A stretch of DNA of 64,000 bases, from positions 617,501 through 681,500 of the forward strand of contig WPIO01000063.1 of assembly GCA_009760855.2 (NCBI GenBank), given 5' to 3'. The notes under the pieces are model-generated. The model was not told the DNA's origin. It made no database searches and worked only from the letters and a program-made list of their open reading frames with translations. Both the position numbers and the translations under genes were made by a program. This DNA comes from Cristatella mucedo. Its lineage: Eukaryota; Bryozoa; Phylactolaemata; Cristatellidae. Positions 56,854 to 64,000 of the stretch are shown piece by piece (within the stretch, counting starts at the first letter, position 1; every line of letters begins with the position of its first letter).

Positions 56854-56938
56854 GCCCTTGTGGCGCAATTGGTTAGCGCGTCGTACTTATATACAGTAAG
56901 TGATGCGAAGGTTGTGAGTTCGATCCTCACCTAGGGCA
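56854..56938 (+). tRNA. tRNA-Ile (anticodon UAU) with intron
   Basis: The acceptor stem GCCCTTG pairs with CTAGGGC with one T-T mismatch. The D arm is GCGCAATTGGTTAGCGC. The 5-bp anticodon stem TCGTA/TGCGA holds the loop CTTATA with anticodon TAT at positions 34-36. The T arm is GTGAGTTCGATCCTCAC, followed by discriminator A. About 11 bases (TACAGTAAGTG) sit after position 37, the canonical intron site. Eukaryotic tRNA-Ile(UAU) genes characteristically have an intron there. The A box TGGCGCAATTGG and B box GGTTCGA-type GAGTTCGATCC are intact, and TTTTTT at 56942-56947 serves as the Pol III terminator. Unlike the SINE heads it has a full cloverleaf and no retroposon body. Confidence 0.9.
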
Positions 56939-56941
56939 TGG

Positions 56942-56947
56942 TTTTTT
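56942..56947 (+). terminator. Pol III terminator of tRNA-Ile
   Basis: A T6 run three bases after the end of the mature tRNA. Confidence 0.75.
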
Positions 56948-56949
56948 AT

Positions 56950-57465
56950 TTTACTGGAATGATATAATTTCCCTTTACTTACAATTAAAAGTACACTGGG
57001 ACAAGTTCTAGTTTGTATCAAATGAGTAGGCTTAGTAGTGCGCAAAGACAATACGAGAGGCAGTGTAATTTATGCAAAACTACTCGAAAGCAGCTGGACG
57101 GTTTGTGGGAGACTAATTACTCACCCAGCGGCGTCCACGCTTTGAGGAATAACAGTTAATGCGGTAATACTATCCAGAGCCGTATGGAGGCTAGATTTCC
57201 GGCGTGTGAGAATCTAGCATGTTGAAGTCTTGGAGTGCTATCGGATTGAAACGCCTGTATATCTTTATTCTCCTATCGCGTCACGTGGCTGCGCTAGCGG
57301 CCTGGAGGAGGCCCTGGCCTCACACGTGCTGCGGGGCGGCTAGATTTAGGCGACCCGCATTTAGATGCTCCAGAGGGCAGCTTAAAGGCCCATTTTGAGA
57401 GCTTTAAGCTTGACAGCTTGACAGACTTATATTTGCCCAAGAAGAATTATTGCGGTAGGGAACTT
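56950..57465. other. Unassigned sequence
   Basis: No frame or repeat recognised. Confidence 0.35.
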
Positions 57466-57469
57466 CCAA

Positions 57470-57635
57470 AACACTAGGTAAGGCAGTTGCTTTTCACGAC
57501 CTCGGTTCGGAGGTCGTGGGTTCAAATCCTCCAGTAGGCGATCCTATAGTGCCGCTGCAAGCGGTGGTGATGGCCTTAAAGGCTCTTCTGGCGCCATTCA
57601 AAAAGAGGCTGTTAAATCTGCTAGTATTCGCACAC
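57470..57635 (+). mobile_element. SINE type 1
   Basis: CACTAGGTAAGGCAGTTGCT, the stem-forming GACCTCGGTTCGGAGGTC, B box GGGTTCAAATCC, GTGGTGATGGCCTTAAAGGC and the ending AAAAGAGGCTGTTAAATCTG. Confidence 0.87.
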
Positions 57636-57844
57636 CGCCGAATGCGTGTCGCCCGGCAATCCTCGAGAGTCGCTCTGTACTGTCGCAGCTCCTCCCTAAG
57701 GACTTTCACGCTCAGGCAGAGGCTGGCTGTTGTTCGTTTGGCTCGACTCGCGATCCTTGCAAGAGCAACCAAAAAAAGCTCACGCTCTTAGGCGACTTGC
57801 ATCCAAAAGTCGTCGCTGCATAGTAACCTTATGTGCCTATTGAA

Positions 57845-58050
57845 AAGATGCTACTCACCACCCCAACTGCTCTCCTGACTCTGCTATGCTTCCCACTTTC
57901 TCTTTGTTGCGTAAGACGAAGTCTGTTTGCTACCGAATGCGTACCGAAAGCCGCTTAGGCTGTGAGTTCGCTATACAAAACTCTCCTGCGTAACACCCAC
58001 ATAGTCTTTATGACTTTGTGGAGTTACAGACGGAGATGCATTACATAAGC
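57845..58050 (+). mobile_element. LINE family B 3' tail
   Basis: Sense copy: CTGCTATGCTTCCCACTTTC, AAGTCTGTTTGCTACCGAAT, then GGAGTTACAGACGGAGATGC and ATTACAT. It is 5'-truncated to about 200 bp and little diverged. Confidence 0.88.
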
Positions 58051-58054
58051 CGCG

Positions 58055-58720
58055 AACATGCAGTTCTGAGAACCGGGTGATTCTAGAAGCCTTCGACCCC
58101 CCCCCCCCTCCAACACCTTTGACCACGCAGGACCGATTCGGCGGTGGGCTTGCTGAAAAAGAGCATCGTCTTTTTAGCATTTGTCTTTGCCTTTTGGCTC
58201 CATAAATTGTAATAATAAGTCGCCATTTGTGTTGCATTCGCAGAGAAACCAAATCGTCCATTCACTCCGTTTACTACTCGTTGCGAGAGAAGCAATGACC
58301 AAGGGCTAATGACATACTACGTATCTTGCTTAGATAATCAAGCGATACCCCACAGAAGACACTCGTGGCCACCGACTAGCAGAATCATTGATTAGGAGGA
58401 GGAACTAAATCATGCACATATAAGCTAGCATAAAAAAGACAGGTTTACAGGGGCGATGCGGAAGCTGCACGGAAATAGTGTGCGCCTTTATCCCAGACTT
58501 AAATGATGCATAGTCAATGCAGGTGGTGATAGAAGCTGAATATTATGTCAAGACCTTCACTGCTTACGAACGGAAAGTCCATCGGATCACCATCAGATTT
58601 CAATTGTGTGCAAGTAACGGCAACTGGAGCCAATGGAAGCCGAAGAGCGGATGGAGCCCAATGAAGGAGCCGTGATGTCACATAAGTAGGCCAGTACAAG
58701 AGAGTGAAGTGACATATACC
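58055..58720. other. Unassigned sequence
   Basis: A C13 homopolymer-like run is at about 58097-58110. No gene recognised. Confidence 0.35.
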
Positions 58721-58724
58721 TATG

Positions 58725-60255
58725 ATGTGAATGGACAAAGATCATCCGATGAACCACTGAAATATGGGGTACCAGGGCTCTCTGCTTGGTCTGCTTCTCG
58801 TCACAATGTCTACTCTACCTCTTGCCGATGGTATCGCCAAGCTCAATCTAGGCTTTCACTTCTATGCAGATGCGTTGTGTGTGTCCGCGACTTCTGCTGC
58901 TGTAATTAGCGAAGCTCCTTGACACCAAAGTACACGCCTCACCTGTGGCCAACAGTTAAGCCATGGATGTAGCCAGCGAAGCGTCGGGCCACTAATGCAT
59001 GTCATATATTTCTTGTCGTCTGCTGTGATTCATCCAACTCTCATATTTGTACGCGTTGAGAGTAATAAAGATAGAGTCTCATTTAGTGCTCTCGTCCTCG
59101 CTGTATCTCCATGAGACTCCACAAGAGCCGCAGCCGTCGGAGCCGTTATACAAGATGATGTCGGAGATGTTATACAAGTGATCACGCTCAATTGCACTTT
59201 TGCTTTGATCCCTCCCAGCACGACAAACTCTCTCAACTCCCTTACTGAGTGTACTACTGACATCCGCATATGCATGGCAGCAAACTTTCTCAAATTAAAT
59301 TATAATAAAGCCAACTTACTAGTTATGGGCAAACCAAGTGTGACTAAGAAATTAGTAAGCTTAATACTCGAAATCGGCTTTGCTAGCATATCTCCTGTTG
59401 CATCTGAACGAAATCTAGGTGTTCTGTTCCAAAGTAACATATCACTAGATAGACGACCACATGAGCACCATAGTAAATTCTAGCTACTTGTAACTACATT
59501 GCATTGCTAAAATTCGGGCTTGCTTAGACACGGATACTAAATCTAAATTGGTCCGTGCATTCGTAACATCCCGCCTCGACTTCTGCAACTTACTGCCTGC
59601 TGGTCTACCAACCTGTGCAACCAGGCACTCAAAGTTGGTGCAGAACTCAGCAGCGAGGCCTGTCTAACGTGAACGTCAAAGTTGCAAAATCACATCACTT
59701 CTTACCGACCTGTTGTGGCTCCCAGTCAAGTAGCGTATTGACTTCAAGGTTTTATCATTCATTTTTAGGTCCCTTTATTCTTTGACTTCAACCTACCGGT
59801 AAGAACTACTCTCTTACCAGGCTAGGCATTGTGCCACCCACTTTTTCGAATCAAATAGTGTGAGTGAGTTAGACCTCGTGCGAACTTCACATCCTTTGGA
59901 GACCTTGCCTTTAGTTTGTAAGATTCCAAAGCCTAAAACTCACTCTCTCGACTGACTTCACAACATACACCGACGTGACGACATTTAAAAAGAAGCTAAA
60001 GGTGCAGCTGTTTTGACATCGTTTGGTGGGGTCATTGTGATTTGAACTTGAATTTCTAATGCGTGCTGATACTGTGAATGCTATCACTAACCACATTTAT
60101 ATGCTGAAACAGTGCATGCCACCCAAACCATGTTTTGCTTGTTGACATTGTGCATGTTACCACTAAAGGTTTGACTATGCTTCCTGTACAGCACATGTCA
60201 AGCGCCTAGAAAGAGATTAATTTATCTGTGGGCGCAGTGTAAATGTACGATTATT
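58725..60255 (+). mobile_element. LINE family A, longest but decayed copy
   Basis: Pieces in order: KYGVPG...LLG block (about 58758-58800); GFHFYADA, a mutated YADD catalytic box (about 58848-58875); MAANFLKLNYNKANLLVMGK (59274-59330); NLGVLFQSNISLD (59415-59455); the DFCN..LPA block (59578-59610); then the C-terminal region, UTR and CAAGCGCCTAGAAAGAGATT at about 60198. It holds about 1.5 kb of the ORF2 3' half but is full of stops and frameshifts. It is the oldest large copy in the window. Confidence 0.82.
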
Positions 60256-60274
60256 ATGCAAGCCAGGGGGATCT

Positions 60275-60540
60275 CGAAGTCAATTTGACGCTTCATAGAG
60301 AGTGCATGAAGCTTAGAGAGAATGGCGTGATGTGGCAGCAACGCCGTTCACCAAAAACCAGACGAGCTGCTAATTTCGTCACCAGTTGCAGCCGATAAAG
60401 GTCACAAAGTGAATAGAGGTGGACCGTAAAGCTACTCGTCAAAAGCAAGCCACCCAAGCCAGCCTTATTAGCCCCGAGTCTATATAAACGACTTTCCGTC
60501 TTTGAAAAAGAAATTCTAAACCCTTCACGAATAAAGTTCA
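60275..60540 (-). mobile_element. LINE family A-related fragment
   Basis: The minus strand reads LYRLQLVTKLAARLVFGERR and CCHITPF, equivalent to RRLQLVQNSAARLV...CHITPL in family A. Confidence 0.68.
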
Positions 60541-60559
60541 AATTCGTTGATCCCCAAGT

Positions 60560-60832
60560 AGATGCGCTCTCTTGCTCCAGACTACCCATCCGAACTACTC
60601 CCCAATCAGGGTAGGCATATTACGACTCAATCTTCTTATTCCTGTCCTTTAGCTATCCCACGAGCACTCCTCAAATACATTGAAGACTATGCTTTGTTTC
60701 GCATGCTCCTAAAGCCTGTAATTGACTTTCGACTGACGTCATAGCATTCTCGGGGATGGCGACGTTAAAAAAGAAGCTAAAAGCGCACCTGTTCCTCAGC
60801 GCATCCTCTGGGTAAATAAATAAATAAATAGT
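60560..60832 (+). mobile_element. LINE family A-related C-terminal fragment
   Basis: RSLAPDYPSELLPNQGRH and ALFRMLLKPVIDFRLTS are diverged forms of the C-terminal blocks. The sequence ends GTTAAAAAAGAAGCTAAAAG, matching TFKKKLK. A SINE tail (AAATAAATAAATAAA) follows. Confidence 0.68.
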
Positions 60833-61000
60833 AGCTGATTTAACAGTCTCTTTTGTATAGCGACAGAAGAGCCTTTATGGCTATCACCACCGCTTGCAGC
60901 GGTGATAAAGGATCGCCCACTTCACGATTCGAGCCCACGACCTCGGGACCGAGGCCGTAAAAGGCAACCGCTTTAACTAGTGTGTGCCATCACGGCTCAC
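60815..61000 (-). mobile_element. SINE type 1, near full length
   Basis: On the minus strand: GAGCCGTGATGGCACACACT, a CCTCGGTCCCGAGG-type stem, B box GGGCTCGAATCG, GGGCGATCCTTTATCACCGC, GAGACTGTTAAATCAGCTAC and (ATTT)n. Confidence 0.87.
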
Positions 61001-61159
61001 CATAATGCGTCCGGAGCGAAGGCCGATGAGACAGCCAGAGATGCTGCGATTGGCATTGATCCTTCCTGCTCTCACTAAGCTATTATCAAAAATCCTACCA
61101 AAATTGCTGCACCCTCTTGCTCACTGCTCAAGGACAAAGGTGTTTAACAGTCAACTACT

Positions 61160-61325
61160 GATAGCTAGGAAGGTAAAGGTAAGGAGCTCGCTTTTCACGT
61201 TCGAGGTCATGGTGTCGAATCCTGCAGTGGGCGATCCTTTATTACCAACTGCAATTCGTGGCGATAGACTTTATGGCCCTTCTGCAGCTGTACAAATTAG
61301 ACTGTGAAATCAGCTAATAAAAAGG
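61160..61325 (+). mobile_element. SINE type 1
   Basis: GTAAGGAGCTCGCTTTTCAC, the B-box-like GGTGTCGAATCC, GCAGTGGGCGATCCTTTATT, GCCCTTCTGCAGCTGTACAA and the end GTGAAATCAGCTAATAAAAA. Confidence 0.82.
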
Positions 61326-61329
61326 CAAT

Positions 61330-61820
61330 TTCTGCGTGCCCTAAAATTAAGACTGACTAGCGATACGCTGCAATCGTCTCTAGTCTCAGCGCTGCTAGTA
61401 TGCATTTTGTCACTAACCAGGCAGCATATGTACAAATGCCTCAAAAAGATGCATTCCTTTTGTGGCGCTCGACAAATGTGTTCTTACTATTGTTATCTTT
61501 AAGCCGGCTTGCAGCTTCGTCAAGTTCCGTGCAAAGCCACCGGTTCAGGGATCTGACTGCTCAGACTCGTCACACGTGTTTAGCTATGCCATCTTTCTTT
61601 CACAATTTTTTTTAAAATTCGGTGCAGTGCATAGTCGAATAAGTTAGCCGGCGACTGGACTTCGCCAGCCGATAAGCGATTACGCGCAATCCGACAGCCT
61701 TCACCTTCGATGTGCACAGAGGCTCCATTAATTAACGCCAGAGCAGACCCCCGGCTTAGTGAGCACCTGGTTACGTGCGCGCCAGCTTCTCGGCGCACTG
61801 CTGCCATCAGGCCGTAAACG
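61330..61820. other. Upstream region of the ACAD9-like gene
   Basis: Presumed promoter and leader. No TATA box. GC content rises towards 61800, as in CpG-type promoters. Confidence 0.35.
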
Positions 61821-63349
61821 ATGAGCTGGCGGCTCGGCTTAGCCCGTCGCGCTCAGCGAGCTTGCGTCGCATCTCGTCCTCCTGATGTCGGGTGTCGCCG
61901 TTTGTCAACGGAAGTCATTGCCCAGCAGGCGTCAGAGGTTGCTACTCGCAAAGCCAAACGTCTCACCAATGAACCATTCATGAAGAACCTGTTTATGGGA
62001 CGCTTTGACGAAGTATTGCCTTTTCAAAAGCTTGCTATTTTCCTAGTTGGCCGCTGCCAAAACCGTCATTCACGTCACAACCTTCCGGCCGCTTTTGTAG
62101 AAAATGCTTATATTTCCGGAAGTATGCAGTAAGAGTGAAATTGAGGACCTAGAAGCTTTTGCCAACCCGCTGGAGAAATATTTCGCTTCAAGTATGTCGG
62201 CTTAAGTTTGCGGAAGTTTGCATAGCTGTGTAGGTTTTCAACATTGGAAAACGGGCTCGTCGTAATCGACCCGTGATCACATGTCTGCTTTTGGAGTATA
62301 TTAGCGCTTCATGCATTGTTAAAATTAGATACCGCGAGCGGGCTATTGTTGCGAGATTTTAGTGTGCTTTGATTCAGAAGAGCTTGTTGTGGCCACTTAA
62401 ATTCATCGCAGGTGTGGGCATCTGCTGTTCCGTTCGTCTGGGACATAAATCTGTACCGGCAGTTTAAGCTGCAATTATGTGCTGTAAAAATGACTTAAGC
62501 AGGCGATTTTAATTGGCTAAATGTATATGTCGTTGCTGCTATATTAGCGTGTGTCGTGGGAGGTTAGTCTATCGACCAGTCACTGTTCATCTAACAGTGT
62601 ACACAATTTTTTCGAGTGTGAAGCAGTTTAACTAGTGCGTCTAGCGGCACTTTGCCCATTTTAACATTACTATCTCACTTGTGGACGAGGCAGCCTTAAA
62701 ACTGGGTAAAATTGTTTGTGTAATTCGTCAACTATTGCCACTCGTTGTCTTGAGATCTTTGCTGCTCGCTTTGCTGATTAACTTGTGAGCAATATGGCCG
62801 AACTAAGTGGAAGGCCAGATGGATACCTACACCCTACTGATACACACATTTTTTTCTGTAATGTGGCTGAGCCACAACAATGCGCAGGTAGTCTCAGATT
62901 CGTAGCCCTCTGTTCGTCTGCTTGCGTGCACTTTTTATTTGTGCACACAAACATACGTCCGACTGATCAACGTCATTAACTGCAGTAGCTGGCACACTAG
63001 GTAAGGCGGTTGCTTTCACGACCTCGGTCCCGAGATCGTGGGTTCGAATACTGCAGTGGGCGATTCTTTATCGCCACTGCAAGCGTTGGTGATAGCCGTA
63101 AAGGCTCTTCTGCCTCTATACAAAAAGAGGCTGTTTAATCAGCTAGGATTTATTTATGCAGTTGTCGTTGCTTCCGTGCGTAAATGTGTGCGTAAATCGA
63201 CGGCATAGGCGTGGGTTTGATGTTATCGAAGTTCTCATTCTTTTTAGTCGACACAAAGTCCATCGATAGAAACAGTAAGATTCCCGACGAAGTAATGGCT
63301 CAACTAAAAGAGTTTGGTCTCTTCGGACTGCAAGTCCCGCAAAGCTATG
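61821..63349 (+). CDS. ACAD9: ACAD9-like mitochondrial acyl-CoA dehydrogenase, exons 1-3 (3' end beyond window)
   Basis: Exons 61821-62012, 62101-62191 and 63248-63349. Introns are GT-AG, with GTATTG/TTGTAG and GTATGT/TTTTAG borders. The phases agree (0, 1, 1), leaving a split codon for exon 4. An in-frame TAA at 61815 forces the ATG at 61821. Residues 1-30 are Arg/Ser-rich without acidic residues (MSWRLGLARRAQRACVASRP), a typical mitochondrial presequence. Then come FMKNLFMGRFDE, IFPEVCSKSEIEDLEAF, DRNSKIPDEVMAQLK and FGLFGLQVPQSYG, which follow the N-terminal domain of ACAD9 (FPFPEV, IPDE, GLFGLQVP). VLCAD is the nearest alternative but lacks the KIPDE spacing. ACAD9 oxidises long-chain acyl-CoA with FAD and also helps assemble respiratory complex I. 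The catalytic domains are outside the window. Intron 2 carries a SINE type 1. Confidence 0.87.
62985..63160 (+). mobile_element. SINE type 1, in ACAD9 intron 2
   Basis: CACTAGGTAAGGCGGTTGCT, CGACCTCGGTCCCGAGATCG, B box GGGTTCGAATAC, GCGATTCTTTATCGCCACTG, GATAGCCGTAAAGGCTCTTC and AGGCTGTTTAATCAGCTAGG with TTTATTTAT. This is the best type 1 copy for defining the consensus. Confidence 0.9.
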
Positions 63350-63351
63350 GT

Positions 63352-64000
63352 AAGGCTGTGCAGTCTAGAAAGCGATGTCACTCTGCTATTATTAATTGTA
63401 CTGGCTGATGGCCGCCAGAAATCGCAGGGAAATTTCAGTATTGCATTTTAATGTAGTCCCGACTGTCCGCTGACTAGTGGTAGCCCGCCTAGCTTATGAG
63501 GCCGGCCTACTGTCGGGCAAGGACTCCTTGCCACTACCTAGACGTGAAGTGCTTGAATCTTGCCTTCAGTCGCTTTCTGTGTTTGGCCTTGTCATAAGTG
63601 AGGCGTTTGCTGAGCTTTGACAGTACGAAGCTCCCGGGCTTCTTCCACTGTTTCTTCCTGTTGCAGAGTTTTCATGTGTGCAGCAGTTTTATTGAGTTTT
63701 TCAGTGTGGCACTGAGTAAGCTCCCCCATCGTGAAGAATCGCCGCAGATTCGGTGTGTGCCTGCTCATCGCTTGCCAAAGGCTAGCAAAGCACAGCTTTT
63801 CGTTGGTCAGGCTGACTCTTGCAGCTTTTCAATATGCCAACTCAGCCGGAAGCACCAGTCATCACTTGGGACGACAGCAAAAGAGATCGTAATGCAGAGA
63901 GAGCAAGCTGCTGGAATGCTATGGCTACCCTTCGAAAAACCCTTATGAGTTCAGTCCTATGAAATATTTAGCATTCTAACGTTTAATTTCAACTGCGATG
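63352..64000. other. ACAD9 intron 3, partial
   Basis: No exon carrying the expected GLGF/NTxYxR continuation of ACAD9 is visible before the right edge. A 116-codon frame at 63598-63948 has no recognised product. Confidence 0.45.

Overview
The window looks like nuclear DNA from a multicellular animal, probably an invertebrate. It has intron-containing genes with GT-AG borders, a eukaryotic intron-bearing tRNA, tRNA-derived SINEs, non-LTR retrotransposons and many microsatellites. It has no operons and no Shine-Dalgarno signals. I cannot name the species.

Two protein genes are well supported, both on the + strand. A regulator-of-microtubule-dynamics (RMDN1/FAM82B-like) gene lies at 45582-52696. 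It reads as seven phase-consistent exons giving 303 residues, close to the roughly 314 residues of human RMDN1. Its five 3' exons are secure and the two 5' exons are a good inference. The first three exons of an ACAD9-like mitochondrial acyl-CoA dehydrogenase lie at 61821-63349 and the gene runs off the right edge. A tRNA-Ile(UAU) gene with a short intron is at 56854-56938. Both proteins probably act in mitochondria, but nothing in the sequence links their regulation.

Most of the rest is repeat. Non-LTR family A (CR1/L2-like) has about thirty 5'-truncated fragments ending in a shared 3' block plus (ATT)n. Family B is a second non-LTR family, with the best reverse transcriptase ORF at 10545-12353 on the - strand and several tail fragments ending in ACATT-type repeats. 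Two tRNA-derived SINE types are scattered among them, and the tail of type 2 resembles the 3' end of family A. DNA transposons are a decayed Tc1-like element (38899-40513), a SPIN-like non-autonomous hAT element (54993-55183) with a perfect 8-bp target duplication, and a foldback structure (29375-29676) with arms of about 70 bp around a SINE.

Layout: 1-5 kb holds a LINE remnant, a (CT)n tract, a GC-rich CCG tract and unassigned GC-rich sequence. 5-18 kb is LINE-dense. 20.85-21.73 kb is a TCC-rich minisatellite of about 150 bp period. 22-31 kb is LINE and SINE mosaic. 31-45 kb is sparse repeats plus the Tc1 element. 45.5-52.7 kb is the RMDN gene. 54-58 kb holds the SPIN-like insertion and the tRNA. 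58.7-61.3 kb is an old LINE plus SINEs. 61.8 kb onward is the ACAD9-like gene.
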